A stretch of 64,000 nt of DNA from Endozoicomonas numazuensis (GCF_000722635.1 NZ_JOKH01000002.1:1043244-1107243); one strand, 5' to 3'; positions 27,084 through 36,524 are shown, numbered from the stretch's first letter. The notes: generated by a model not told the origin, from the letters alone. Made by a program: numbers and translations.

Positions 27084-27251
27084 CTTACAAATAAAAGACA
27101 TTGCCAAGGGAAGGTGTGAACAAGTCCTGCGAGATTCATTACTCCAGCTGTACCCTGCTTTACACATGCCGCTATTTAAATTCATGAGATTGCCCATATA
27201 GTGTCTTTATAATGTCTTTAAATGGCACTTGGAATTCATCAGGAACTATTC

Positions 27252-28619
27252 ATGACTACAGATACCCATTTTGACTACCTGGTCATTGGCGGTGGCAGCG
27301 GCGGCATCGGCACGGCTAATCGTGCTGCCATGCACGGCGCAAAAGTCGGTCTTATCGAAGCCAAACACTTGGGTGGTACTTGTGTAAACGTTGGCTGCGT
27401 ACCCAAAAAAGCCATGTGGTTTGCAGGACAGATTTCAGATGCCATCCAATATGGTCCTGATTATGGCTTTGACCTGAATCGTGACGAGATCCTGAAAAAC
27501 TTCAGCTGGAGCAAACTGGTTGAAAGCCGTGAGGCTTACATCAGTCGTATTCATCAGTCTTATGATCGTGTACTGGGTAACAACAAGGTCAACGTTATAA
27601 AAGGCTACGGACGTTTTGTGGATGCTAAAACTGTTGAAGTGGACGGTGTTCAATACACGGCAGACCACATTACCATCGCTACCGGTGGTGAGCCTGCGGT
27701 TCCATCCATTCCCGGAGCCGAGCATGGCATTGACTCAAACGGCTTCTTTGAACTGACGGAACGCCCTGAGCGTGTTGCCGTGCTGGGAGCAGGCTACATT
27801 GCTGTTGAGCTGGCTGGCGTACTGCACGCACTGGGCAGTGATACCCACCTGCTCGTTCGCAAGCACAAGCCTCTGCGCAGCTTCGACGACATGCTTTCTG
27901 ATACTCTGGTTGAGATCATGGAAGCTGAAGGTCCGACTCTGCACACCCACTCTGTGCCCAAAGAGATCACCAAAGAAAGTGATGGAAGCCTGACTATCCA
28001 CCTCGAAAACGGCAACAGCCTGACAGTGGATACCGTTATCTGGGCAGCGGGTCGTAAACCTCATACCCACTCCATCAACCTGGAAGCAGCCGGTGTAGAA
28101 ACCAACGAGCGTGGCTACATCTCTGTGGATAAGTTCCAGAATACTAATGTACCGGGTATTTATGCGGTAGGTGACAATATTGGCAAGATTGAGCTGACAC
28201 CGGTTGCAGTTGCTGCCGGGCGTCGTCTGTCAGAAAGACTGTTCAACAACAAGCCGGAAGAGCACCTGAACTACGACAATATTGCGACTGTCGTCTTCAG
28301 TCACCCCACCATTGGCACCGTAGGCCTGAGTGAAAACGAAGCCATCGAACGTCACGGAGAAGAGAACGTTAAGGTTTATACCAGTGGCTTTACCGCCATG
28401 TACAGCGCTCTCACCAGTCACCGCCAGCCAAGCCGCATGAAGCTGGTGACTGTGGGTGAAGAAGAGAAGATTGTTGGCATCCACACCATCGGCCATGGTT
28501 CCGATGAAATGATGCAAGGCTTTGCGGTTGCTCTGAAAATGGGTGCAACCAAGGCAGACTTTGATAATACAGTAGCGATCCATCCAACCTCTTCAGAAGA
28601 GTTTGTTACGATGAGGTAA
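27252..28619 (+). CDS. gorA: Glutathione-disulfide reductase
   Basis: 455 residues from ATG 27252, which has AGGAA at 6 bp and gives the usual [18 protein letters not shown] start; the longer ORF from 27222 is rejected. It reduces oxidised glutathione with NADPH. FAD site [14 protein letters not shown], redox-active disulfide [18 protein letters not shown] site [15 protein letters not shown] with Arg/Lys in LVRKHKPLR downstream, and the C-terminal catalytic His-Glu region [11 protein letters not shown]. Length matches E. coli Gor (450). It is monocistronic, with a terminator after the stop. Confidence 0.95.
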   Translation: MTTDTHFDYLVIGGGSGGIGTANRAAMHGAKVGLIEAKHLGGTCVNVGCVPKKAMWFAGQISDAIQYGPDYGFDLNRDEILKNFSWSKLVESREAYISRIHQSYDRVLGNNKVNVIKGYGRFVDAKTVEVDGVQYTADHITIATGGEPAVPSIPGAEHGIDSNGFFELTERPERVAVLGAGYIAVELAGVLHALGSDTHLLVRKHKPLRSFDDMLSDTLVEIMEAEGPTLHTHSVPKEITKESDGSLTIHLENGNSLTVDTVIWAAGRKPHTHSINLEAAGVETNERGYISVDKFQNTNVPGIYAVGDNIGKIELTPVAVAAGRRLSERLFNNKPEEHLNYDNIATVVFSHPTIGTVGLSENEAIERHGEENVKVYTSGFTAMYSALTSHRQPSRMKLVTVGEEEKIVGIHTIGHGSDEMMQGFAVALKMGATKADFDNTVAIHPTSSEEFVTMR

Positions 28620-28643
28620 GACTAGGAGCCTTTTCAACAAAAT

Positions 28644-28686
28644 GGCCATGCATATTAGTCAAGTTTTGCGCATGGCCTATTTTTCT
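28644..28686 (+). terminator. Intrinsic terminator of gorA
   Basis: Stem GGCCATGC / GCATGGCC followed by TATTTTTCTT. It lies right at the convergent end of the reverse transcriptase gene. Confidence 0.8.
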
Positions 28687-31600
28687 TCAACTTTTATCTT
28701 TTTTCCTACTTTCAGACATTTTGAAACCTATTGGCAAGGGCTTAAACTTAGGTTTTTTCGCTTTTTTCTTTGCTCTCTGAAACCTTCTCAAGTCCATAAA
28801 AGCTATGTCTCCAATGACATAAAAGTCCGTCAGACCACCTTTAATGCGGACAGAATCCCTTGCATAGTCCTCTTTGTACGGAGCCCTTACTCTGCTGTCG
28901 CCATACATCCGGTTGTTAACTTGAACAACAAAGGTATGTAGATCATGAGCAGCACTCTCAACCAAAAAGCTGAAAGTATTAACATCAGGATTCCATTCCA
29001 ACACAAATAGGCTGTCAACCATGCCTTGGTAGTGAGCACGGCTTTCGATATTGGTCATATCACTACAGATCAAGATACCGAAATGGAACCCACCATGGTT
29101 ATAGATTGGCAACCCTTTTACACCTTCCGGAGGCAGCCACTGCTCTTTTTTAAGTTCTTTGAGCCCTGCTTTTTCTCCATGGGAAGGCGCCAGTTTGGGC
29201 TGCATGTAAATAATATTGCTCTTGTAACCTGGCCAGGGAGTTGTCATTGAGACGAAGCAGTCATTTCGAAGCAGTTTTCTTCTGCTTTTCTTGTCTGCGT
29301 AATACTCCAACCCACAAATTAGGGATATGCCATTGCCTGCCAATTTTTGCGCCATGCTGAACGCCCAGCGCCTTGGTATACTGCATTCAGGAAAAACCAC
29401 ATAATCTGGCTTGTCCTTTTCTTTGAGTATCAAATTCACCAGACCAAAAATCCGCTGGTAGCGCTCCAGCGAGCGGACAGGTTTTCCTGAAGCGGCACTT
29501 TTCCATTCGGTATAGGTTGTTTCCAGACTGGTCAGGGCAACCTTCATTTTTTTCGGCTTCTGACTTAAAGGAACATTCAGATGCTTGCGCGGCTCTGCCT
29601 CTGAACCATTTTGAAGCTTTATCCCAAGGGAAGATTGGTTTCCTACTTTAGCCCCTCTCAAACCCAAAATAGATTGTTTGAAAAGTACCTGATCTTCCAG
29701 CAGCTCTGGAGCAATGATGAGCATTTCCTGAATCGAAAGGGGACGAGTCGGGAATGCCAGTGCCATCCAATTCGGTTGTTTTAACTGAGCAAAATTCTGG
29801 AACTTTCTCGCAGCTCCAAGACGTATCGTTTTCCTGATAGCTCGTTTACCAGGTACTTTCAGCCCATGGAAGTCTTCTTCCTGGGAATAATACCAATAAT
29901 CTTTGTAGGATCGATTCCCCCAATCAGCAAACAGCAGGTTCTTGCCTAATTTCTGCAAGGATGGCGCAGTAGCGGGAAATTTATAGGTTGCATCGAATGC
30001 AAATAATTGACGGAGTGCTCGTCCAAGTTGGGTATGAGAGCTATACCCTTTTGCTGTGGAAGCCTGTAGCCCAGACTGAGCAAGAACTTTTACCAAATAC
30101 CCTTGGCATGACAGCTGCTTGCTTTGTTTATTTGTTCCATCAGCTGTCGTCTCAGCTAAAAGATCAAAACAGGTAAAAATGCCATCAACAAACCTTTTAA
30201 CATCATCAAAGTCTCCACAACCAATCATCAGGCCGAAGATTCGAGGATAGTAATTTGTAAACTCAAAGATCCCCTGAGGTGTTAAAAGATGCCGGTGTAC
30301 AAGTCCATAAAATTCTTGTCTTAAACCTATCCAGACTTGGGGGCGCAAATCCCGAGCGTAGCTCTCTATATCCCTTAGGAGTAAAGAGAAGCCAAGCCTT
30401 CTGACCGAAACAACATCAGCTTTACGAAGCGCGTCTGCATTTAGCGAAGCACTTGGTGTTGCCAGCAGCGCTTTTGAGGCCATGTCAGTAGCTGTTTCTG
30501 GTACTTCGGGGAGAAGGCGATGCTCGCTGGACTGCCTTCTGATCTGCTCAGAAATCTGGTCAATAAAATCCAAACCGTGCTCAGATGACAAACTAAAAAT
30601 TTTCTGTTTATCGCCTGCAAATATCAGGTCACTGTCCTTAGCATAAGGCAGATTAACCTTGAGGGCATTGCTTTCCAACTGCTCAAGACACTCTACCGAT
30701 GCAGTAATCCAGTCCAAAACATCTTGCCCCGTTTTGCCTCCTTCGTGAGCTTCCGTAACCAGAAAAATGTCATCCACATACCGTCCGTAATAGAGTGGTT
30801 TCAGACCATCCTGAATCTCTTTATCAAACTGGTAAAGGAGTATATTGGAGAGGATTTTCGAAGCTGATAGCCCAACAGGTAGTGCACCCTTCGGGCGGCC
30901 TTTATGATCTGGTGTCGATTTATACCAAGTGTCGATTGACTTTATCAGCTGTTCAGTAAACTTTTTCTCATCTCTATCCAGAGTGATCCCAATTTCATCC
31001 AGAAATGCCTTTCGCAGGATAAATTTGGGGCTGGTATTGTGGTAAAAGCTGGCCAGATCCATCGTGATTGCATTGATGGACTTTCCCTCTTCTACTGCGT
31101 TTTTCATGGCATTCAGTCCTTTTTCACGCCAAGACTGATAACCTGAGAAATAAGGTGTGAACAACCCTGAGCACTCTTGGTTGAGCTGACCGTTACCATT
31201 TTTGAAAAGCAGCTGCATCCAGGTGTTTGGACGATTTCTTCGCAGCCGGTTGCCGTAGGACCAATCCTTGTTCAGTTTAAACTCGAACCCATGACCAATT
31301 TTTAGAATCCACAAGGCTGAGATGATCTGGTAATCAACAGAGGCTGTAATCAGTAATCGATATTTTGCATTTGCCTTCTTCTGACCACTGGCATCAAATC
31401 GCAGCTTCCAGTCATCAAGAGGATTAATCGCCCTGTAATGAACATCATCTTTACCATCACCCCAGATACTCAGATCCAGAGACTTTGGAGCATATATATG
31501 ACCACCTATAAGACTCAGGTCACTATACCAGTCCGATTCAGTGGCTATCATCTTATTGAAGAGCTGATTTAGATTCCTTTCCAGATGCTTCTCGTACTCT

Positions 31601-31719
31601 GTAAAGGCCAAAGCATGCGGATGCATATTGTCAAAAAAAGCCTCTGCTTTAGCCTTTCGATAGGCCATATAGAGGTCTTCTATGTTGATAAAGCCATCTG
31701 TAAAGTTCCTTTTCCTCAC
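28687..31719 (-). CDS. Reverse transcriptase-nitrilase fusion (DRT1-like antiphage protein)
   Basis: 1010 residues. The reverse transcriptase half (about 40-400) has motif A in AITMDLASFYHN (Asp about 221), LPVGLSASKILSN, and the catalytic YVDD at about 314-317. The C-terminal 286 residues are a carbon-nitrogen hydrolase: VVFPECSIP (catalytic Glu about 778), a Lys in the PKLAPSHGEK region (842-850), and GILICSDMTN (catalytic Cys about 885). Fusion of these two domains defines the defence-associated reverse transcriptases of type 1 and the related UG group. No group II intron RNA, retron msr/msd or IS ends were seen, which argues for stand-alone defence. It is convergent with gorA and divergent from the AlbA/ATP-binding gene. 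Confidence 0.88.
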   Translation of the reverse strand: MRKRNFTDGFINIEDLYMAYRKAKAEAFFDNMHPHALAFTEYEKHLERNLNQLFNKMIATESDWYSDLSLIGGHIYAPKSLDLSIWGDGKDDVHYRAINPLDDWKLRFDASGQKKANAKYRLLITASVDYQIISALWILKIGHGFEFKLNKDWSYGNRLRRNRPNTWMQLLFKNGNGQLNQECSGLFTPYFSGYQSWREKGLNAMKNAVEEGKSINAITMDLASFYHNTSPKFILRKAFLDEIGITLDRDEKKFTEQLIKSIDTWYKSTPDHKGRPKGALPVGLSASKILSNILLYQFDKEIQDGLKPLYYGRYVDDIFLVTEAHEGGKTGQDVLDWITASVECLEQLESNALKVNLPYAKDSDLIFAGDKQKIFSLSSEHGLDFIDQISEQIRRQSSEHRLLPEVPETATDMASKALLATPSASLNADALRKADVVSVRRLGFSLLLRDIESYARDLRPQVWIGLRQEFYGLVHRHLLTPQGIFEFTNYYPRIFGLMIGCGDFDDVKRFVDGIFTCFDLLAETTADGTNKQSKQLSCQGYLVKVLAQSGLQASTAKGYSSHTQLGRALRQLFAFDATYKFPATAPSLQKLGKNLLFADWGNRSYKDYWYYSQEEDFHGLKVPGKRAIRKTIRLGAARKFQNFAQLKQPNWMALAFPTRPLSIQEMLIIAPELLEDQVLFKQSILGLRGAKVGNQSSLGIKLQNGSEAEPRKHLNVPLSQKPKKMKVALTSLETTYTEWKSAASGKPVRSLERYQRIFGLVNLILKEKDKPDYVVFPECSIPRRWAFSMAQKLAGNGISLICGLEYYADKKSRRKLLRNDCFVSMTTPWPGYKSNIIYMQPKLAPSHGEKAGLKELKKEQWLPPEGVKGLPIYNHGGFHFGILICSDMTNIESRAHYQGMVDSLFVLEWNPDVNTFSFLVESAAHDLHTFVVQVNNRMYGDSRVRAPYKEDYARDSVRIKGGLTDFYVIGDIAFMDLRRFQRAKKKAKKPKFKPLPIGFKMSESRKKDKS

Positions 31720-32050
31720 GCGGACTTACACCTTCAATCGAATATCTTACTCTTGTGAATAATTCTCAGAATAAATCTGAAACAGAAAACCTCGTTACGC
31801 GCATATTATCCTATTTTTCTTTTTTCTCAGATACTGAAAAACTAATCTCAAATGAGAACGTTGTGTTGAACAAATCATGTTAGCTGAGAGTCTTTAGTTT
31901 TTTCCTCTTAGCTCTCCAACCCGACTATCTTCCTTCTATCAAAAGATCAATTCTCAACCACTGGTGAAGTGCCTAACAAAAATGCGAGTATTATGATCAT
32001 TGGCTAGAGTGATTCAGCTGATTCTAGCTACACGAGCACGGAGAAACTGG
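31720..32050. other. Divergent promoter region of the DRT and AlbA genes
   Basis: 331 bp, AT-rich. It contains the short palindromes ATTCT-C-AGAAT (31762-31772) and TCTCA-AA-TGAGA (about 31846-31857), possible binding sites for a shared regulator. No ORF. Confidence 0.4.
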
Positions 32051-33991
32051 ATGGATTGGAGTGTAGAAGATAAATATCAGGAACTGCTGGCTCTGGATGA
32101 ACATCCAAGAATTGAAGCCAAGCGAGCTACTGATATTGGCAAATCCATCATGCAAACGGTTTGTGCTTTCGCCAATGAGCCAGGACTCGGTGGAGGCTTT
32201 ATTCTTCTGGGCATTTGTGAGCCTGACAACGAGCATCCGGAATACTGGGTTCAAGGAGTGGATGAGCCTGATGAGTTGCTCAACAATTTACAGAATAATT
32301 GCCGCAATCAGTTTGAGCAGTCCGTCCATATTCAATCCAAACATGAGCTGATACACGACAAACTAGTCGTAGCCATTTATGTAGCTGAGCTGGATACTGC
32401 AGCTAAGCCCTGCCGGTTTGCCGGGAAGCCAGATAAATCGAACAAACGTAAAACCGGAGTCTGGCGCAGGGGAGCTAATGGTGATTACGAGTGCACAGAA
32501 CAAGAGCTTGAGCCGTTGCTCCAGGCCAAGAGCGGCCAGACCTATGATCAGACTCTGCTTGCCGATGCAGAATGGGACGATTTTGATCCAAGTGCGATAG
32601 AGCTCTATCGCCAGTTACGAGCTCGGGTCAAACCTCATGCGGAAGAGTTGCAGGTTTCTGATGAAGAAATGCTCAGAGCTCTTAACCTGGTTCGAAAAAA
32701 GAAAAATACTTGGAAACCAAACCTTGCTGGCATCTTGCTACTGGGGAGACCTCTGTCCCTGAGGCGACTTTTACCTTCAGTGCGTGTGGATTATGTTCGA
32801 ATTAATGGTACTGAATGGATAGAAGATCCTGAACAACGCTTCACGACAACTCTTGATCTTCGCGACTCTCTGATTCGTATCATTCCCAGGCTGGAGTCAA
32901 CCATTCTTGACGATATGCCTCGACACTTCCGCCTTAAGAATGGCCAAAATCAACGAAGCGACGAGCCATTGCTACCACAAAAAGTTGTCAGGGAAGCCGT
33001 CGTTAATGCAGTTATGCACCGCGACTATCAGGTGAACCAACCCACTTTGATCGTACGCTATAGTAATCGCCTTGAAATTCGTAATCCCGGATACTCACTC
33101 AAGCCCGAAGTAGAGCTCGGTGAAATGGGCTCTGTCCTCAGAAACCCTTTCCTCGCAGCCGTGTTATACGACCTTGATTTCGCTGAAACCAAAGGCAGTG
33201 GTATTCGAACAATGAGGAAACTGCTCACTGCTGCCGGACTGGCGGCTCCTGTATTTACATCGAACCGTGAGTCCAATCTATTCTCTGCCAGTTATCTACT
33301 GCACCAGCTTATGAGCGAAGAACACTTACTCTGGTTACAGAAGTTCCAGCCACTTAATTTGAGCCAGGAAGAAGCCAAAGCTTTAGTACTAGCTCGTGAA
33401 ATCGGTGCCATTGATAATGCAGCTTTACGGGCAGTCAGTGGTTTGGACACTCTTACTGCAAGCCAGGTTCTGGGTAAGCTCTGTAAAACCCATGGCTTAC
33501 TGATTAAAGGGGGCAGTGGCTCAGCTACTTATTATCAGATAAGCCCATCTGCTGTAACTGAAAATACAGGTAACCTTGCCTCAAATACAGGTGACCTCAC
33601 CCCAAATACAGGTGACCTCACCCCAAATACAGGTGACCTCACCCCAAATACAGGTGACCTCACCCCAAATACAGGTGACCTCACCTCAAATACAGGTGAC
33701 CTAAAGGCTTATCCTGAATCCATACAAAAGCAAATCAGCAACCTAACGCCAAAGGCGCGAAAGCCTCAACTATGGCCTCTGATCTTGGGTGTCTGTAGCT
33801 TTGCACCACACAGTGCTGAAGAGCTGGGACAATTACTGATCAGGAGAGGAAAATATCTGAAAAGCCAGCACCTGAACCAAATGCGTCAGGAAGGGCTGAT
33901 TACCTATCTTTACCCAGAAGTCGCCAACCATCCTGAGCAGGCATATAGAACTACCGAAAAAGGAAGGAAGTGGCTCGAAAACTGCCCTTGA
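32051..33991 (+). CDS. Schlafen/AlbA_2-domain protein with GHKL-like ATPase region
   Basis: 646 residues from ATG 32051, preceded by GGAG; the TTG at 32000 is less likely. Residues about 10-130 are the AlbA_2 (Schlafen-type) putative nucleic-acid-binding domain: RIEAKRATDIGKSIMQTVCA, FANEPGLGGGFILLGI. The middle (about 310-400) has VVREAVVNAVMHRDY, LEIRNPG and ETKGSGIRTM, the conserved HATPase_c_4-type region. A six- to sevenfold NTGDLTP repeat follows (about 505-551), then a C-terminal winged-helix segment. Such proteins are seen as regulators or in defence loci. Its divergent position beside a DRT1-like gene suggests a defence role or regulation of it, which is inference. Confidence 0.8.
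   Translation: MDWSVEDKYQELLALDEHPRIEAKRATDIGKSIMQTVCAFANEPGLGGGFILLGICEPDNEHPEYWVQGVDEPDELLNNLQNNCRNQFEQSVHIQSKHELIHDKLVVAIYVAELDTAAKPCRFAGKPDKSNKRKTGVWRRGANGDYECTEQELEPLLQAKSGQTYDQTLLADAEWDDFDPSAIELYRQLRARVKPHAEELQVSDEEMLRALNLVRKKKNTWKPNLAGILLLGRPLSLRRLLPSVRVDYVRINGTEWIEDPEQRFTTTLDLRDSLIRIIPRLESTILDDMPRHFRLKNGQNQRSDEPLLPQKVVREAVVNAVMHRDYQVNQPTLIVRYSNRLEIRNPGYSLKPEVELGEMGSVLRNPFLAAVLYDLDFAETKGSGIRTMRKLLTAAGLAAPVFTSNRESNLFSASYLLHQLMSEEHLLWLQKFQPLNLSQEEAKALVLAREIGAIDNAALRAVSGLDTLTASQVLGKLCKTHGLLIKGGSGSATYYQISPSAVTENTGNLASNTGDLTPNTGDLTPNTGDLTPNTGDLTPNTGDLTSNTGDLKAYPESIQKQISNLTPKARKPQLWPLILGVCSFAPHSAEELGQLLIRRGKYLKSQHLNQMRQEGLITYLYPEVANHPEQAYRTTEKGRKWLENCP
33562..33702 (+). repeat. In-frame 21-bp tandem repeat encoding NTGDLTP
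   Basis: About 6.7 units of 21 bp (AAATACAGGTGACCTCACCC core). The outer units have diverged, the central four are nearly identical at base level, which suggests recent expansion by slippage or recombination. The length is a multiple of three, so the frame is kept. Confidence 0.95.
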
Positions 33992-34121
33992 TGGTTTCAA
34001 GACAACTGGACCGATGAAACAAGTCTCGCCAAAAATCATATAACCATCACTCTGTACTCACCCCATAGCCTTAGATTTTCTTCCCATAAACCAGAAATTG
34101 GGTTGAAAAAAAGCCAAACGC

Positions 34122-34148
34122 AAATGACAATGAATCTCAATTGCATTT
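34122..34148 (+). promoter_or_regulatory. Candidate Fur box
   Basis: TGACAAT-G-AATCTCA (34125-34139) matches the 7-1-7 Fur consensus TGATAATnATTATCA at 11 of 14 positions, and the flanks extend the symmetry (AAA...TTT). It lies about 20 bp upstream of the start of the disrupted gene at 34163. Confidence 0.5.
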
Positions 34149-34162
34149 TAGGAGTTCAGGTT

Positions 34163-34365
34163 ATGGGTTCTTGGAAAGAGAAAATCTGTCAGGGAAACAA
34201 TTGTTTCAACGAGCAGCATTGGCATCTGGCAGAAAAAGCTTATCTGGATGCAGCCAACGAGCTTGAACAGGAATGGTTCACTAATCTGACCGATGTGCAA
34301 CTGATGATGGCCTGGATGGCCAACATGCATAATCTGGCAACCCTTTATGAAACGCTGGATTCAAG
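34163..34365 (+). pseudogene. 5' part of a gene interrupted by an IS30 element
   Basis: Starts at ATG 34163 behind AGGAG. It encodes about 67 helical, TPR-like residues (HLAEKAYLDAANELEQEW, WMANMHNLATLYETL) before the IS30 left end. The remaining part lies beyond the IS at 35422-35745. I do not recognise the family firmly; helical repeats of this kind accompany sodN in some marine bacteria. As the first gene of the sodN locus, it may once have been co-transcribed with it. Confidence 0.6.
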
Positions 34366-35335
34366 CAATAAGTGCAAGCGACTCCCCGGTGTAGACTTCG
34401 AGCGGAGTTCGCCCACCTAATACTTTTCTCGGCATGGTATTGATTAACAATTCAGCTTCTCGAATCTCTGCTGCTGTCAGCCCCCCGAGAGCCATTTTCT
34501 TAGGCCAGGTTCGACGGATGATGCCATTAGTATTCTCGTTCGTTCCTCTCTGGTAACTGGCATAAGGCTTGGCAAAAAATACATCAGCACTCACTGCTTT
34601 AGCTACCTTTTCATGAGCGGCAAACTCACCCCCGTTATCCAGTGTGATGGTGCAAACAGATGATACCCGTCCCAGCAATTTAATCATGCTATCTGCAACC
34701 GTTTCTGCTTGCTTGTTGTCCACTTTATCAATCAGTGTGAAGCGGCTTTTTCGGTCAACCAATGTCACCAGGTGAGCGTCCTGTCCAAATACCGTGTCAC
34801 CTTCCCAGTCTCCCAGGCGAGACCGAAGACCCACAACCTCAGGACGTTCAGTAATATCAACGCGATTGGGTATCAGGGAACGTCCCGCCTTGCGTTTACC
34901 GCCCTTGCAGCGTCTCTTTCCAAAACGAGGCAGCTTCTTGTACAGTGTGCCTCCGCTGGCCTTGTTATCAGCGATACGAGCGTAAATAGTGGTATGGCTC
35001 AAGGTGATTTCAGGGATCTCGATTTTCATCCTGCAGCTGATGTTCTCAGGTGACCAGCCAAGCAGCAGACCATTTTCTATAATCGGCATTTGTCGTTCAT
35101 CGACTTTACTGTATTTTCTGGCTGACACTCTACGATGAATAGCCATACTGTGAGCCGTCTCGGCACAATAACCGTTGCCATCAGTATTTCGTTGAAGCTC
35201 CCGAGATAAGGTGCCTGCACTGGTGCCAATTCTCTCTGCAATCTCTTTCTGCGTAAGACCTGTCCCAAGAAGAGCTTCGATCTGGTATCGTTGCCCCTGA
35301 GTCAGTTGCTTGTATAGTTTGGTTTGTGTATTCAT
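34361..35335 (-). CDS. IS30-family transposase
   Basis: 324 residues. The N-terminal helix-turn-helix is YQIEALLGTGLTQKEIAERI with GTSAGTLSREL. The DDE catalytic core shows LGDWEGDTVFG (Asp), TLDNGGEFA (Asp) and YQRGTNENTNGIIRR (Glu). The stop codon (34361-34363) lies just outside the left inverted repeat, so the last codons use flanking DNA. Length and motifs suggest an active enzyme. Confidence 0.92.
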   Translation of the reverse strand: MNTQTKLYKQLTQGQRYQIEALLGTGLTQKEIAERIGTSAGTLSRELQRNTDGNGYCAETAHSMAIHRRVSARKYSKVDERQMPIIENGLLLGWSPENISCRMKIEIPEITLSHTTIYARIADNKASGGTLYKKLPRFGKRRCKGGKRKAGRSLIPNRVDITERPEVVGLRSRLGDWEGDTVFGQDAHLVTLVDRKSRFTLIDKVDNKQAETVADSMIKLLGRVSSVCTITLDNGGEFAAHEKVAKAVSADVFFAKPYASYQRGTNENTNGIIRRTWPKKMALGGLTAAEIREAELLINTMPRKVLGGRTPLEVYTGESLALIA

Positions 35336-35421
35336 TCCTGACTTCCATTTCTGAGTGTGATAGCTACAGAATGTACCAGCAGCTGGCTCACATCTGAAAT
35401 ATCAGTCGATTGCACTTATTG
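34366..35421. mobile_element. IS30-family insertion sequence
   Basis: Ends are CAATAAGTGCAAGCGAC at 34366 and the complement GTCGATTGCACTTATTG ending at 35421, a 17-bp terminal inverted repeat with one mismatch. Length 1056 bp, one transposase gene. No clear target duplication was seen. It splits a gene in the NiSOD locus. Confidence 0.85.
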
Positions 35422-35745
35422 TATTAATCCAGCACCACTCAAAGTCCACAAATGGCCAGCCCCTACTTCGTTCAACCCTATCAGCGCATTCTGATTCTGA
35501 TGAGAGAAGAGAGTCTGCCAGGAGAATTTCAGAGTTCACTCCATTATGCCATGCGGGCAGCCATTATCCCTTTGCTGGAGTTCTCAAAGCGTTGCCCCAC
35601 CTGCCAATGCTGCCAGAAGCAACTTGAAAAGATGAAAGACTGGCTGCTCCAGCCACATGCCTACACGGCATTTCTGGGCGGTAAAGAGTCATGCCAGCCA
35701 ATCCCCAGGAAAACACAGGCACCTGTGCACCACACCGTTCATTGA
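35422..35745 (+). pseudogene. 3' part of the gene interrupted by IS30
   Basis: An open frame from ATG 35452 encodes FVQPYQRILILMREESLPGE, then helical text and CPTCQCCQKQLEKM. It continues the helical character of the 5' part. With the IS removed the two parts are not in the same frame, so either the insertion altered the junction or the gene had already decayed. It is followed 70 bp later by the small membrane gene of the NiSOD locus. Confidence 0.55.
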
Positions 35746-35814
35746 GATAGACCCCGTCTGACCGGAAACTCAAAACCTGTTCAGAACATTCAAAGGAGCA
35801 AGGAAACACTTAAA

Positions 35815-36018
35815 ATGTTAAAAAAAACCGAATCCCTCACCCTGCTGTTACCCATGTTCATTTTGGCCAGTGAACCTGTACTGGCTCACCCTGGCCATGA
35901 TCACAGCCACTGGTCTGCCGCTATGATTCACGCCCTGTGGATCGCTCCTGTCATTCTTGCCACAGGCTTTGCAGTTTATCGCTTCCGGAAAAACAAGCAC
36001 TCAAAAGGACAAGAATAA
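35815..36018 (+). CDS. Small His-rich membrane protein of the NiSOD operon
   Basis: 67 residues. A signal-peptide-like start (LTLLLPMFILASEPVLA) is followed by HPGHDHSHW, a likely metal-binding stretch at the periplasmic face, and then a transmembrane helix (ALWIAPVILATGFAVYRF) ending in a basic cytoplasmic tail. Its stop overlaps the sodN start (TAATG), so translation is coupled. The position and the histidines suggest a role in nickel handling for NiSOD; this is inference. Confidence 0.7.
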   Translation: MLKKTESLTLLLPMFILASEPVLAHPGHDHSHWSAAMIHALWIAPVILATGFAVYRFRKNKHSKGQE

Positions 36019-36524
36019 TGTTGTACAAGTTACTCTCATTCCTGGATCGCAAAGCCCCTTTTCCCGAAGCTTCTGCTCACTGCGACATCCCCTGCAAAAT
36101 CTATGATCCCTCATCGGCCCAGATTGCAGCGCTGACGATTATCCGCATGGTGGATCTGATTCAGGATCTTGAAGCCAAGGACAGTTTATCCCTGAACGAT
36201 CAGGCGACACTGGCCAGGTTGGTTGCCCAGAAAGAAGAACATGGCTTCAAGGTTAAGGAAGAGATACATGTTATCTGGGGAGACTATATCAAGGCACCTC
36301 AGCTGGAGCAGTTTCCTGAGATTCACGAGCTGGCTCACAGTGTTATGCTGGCGGCATCCAAGGCGAAACAGCATGTTGATAAAGATGCTGCCCTTGAGCT
36401 GTTGAACCGGGTAAACCGCTTCGCTGAGATTTTCTGGGCTACCAAGGGAGTGAAGACCTATACCGCCACTTGCCCTTACCCACCAGAACAGCCTGTGGTG
36501 TACCCGCAGTTACAGGCAAACTGA
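36018..36524 (+). CDS. sodN: Nickel superoxide dismutase
   Basis: 168 residues from ATG 36018. It dismutates superoxide using nickel. A propeptide of 20 residues ends just before HCDIPCKIYDP, the nickel hook in which the processed His1 amine and imidazole, Cys2 and Cys6 bind the metal (family consensus HCDLPCG). The remainder is the four-helix bundle. The maturation protease gene sodX follows directly. The longer ORF from 35937 overlaps the upstream gene and is rejected. Confidence 0.95.
   Translation: MLYKLLSFLDRKAPFPEASAHCDIPCKIYDPSSAQIAALTIIRMVDLIQDLEAKDSLSLNDQATLARLVAQKEEHGFKVKEEIHVIWGDYIKAPQLEQFPEIHELAHSVMLAASKAKQHVDKDAALELLNRVNRFAEIFWATKGVKTYTATCPYPPEQPVVYPQLQAN

Noticed and set aside
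28687..31719. Reverse transcriptase as a retron or group II intron
   Set aside because: No msr/msd inverted repeats, no intron domain V/VI hairpins and no maturase or endonuclease domain; the nitrilase fusion fits DRT1 instead.
33562..33702. 21-bp repeat as a CRISPR array
   Set aside because: Units are contiguous without spacers and are in frame within a coding region.
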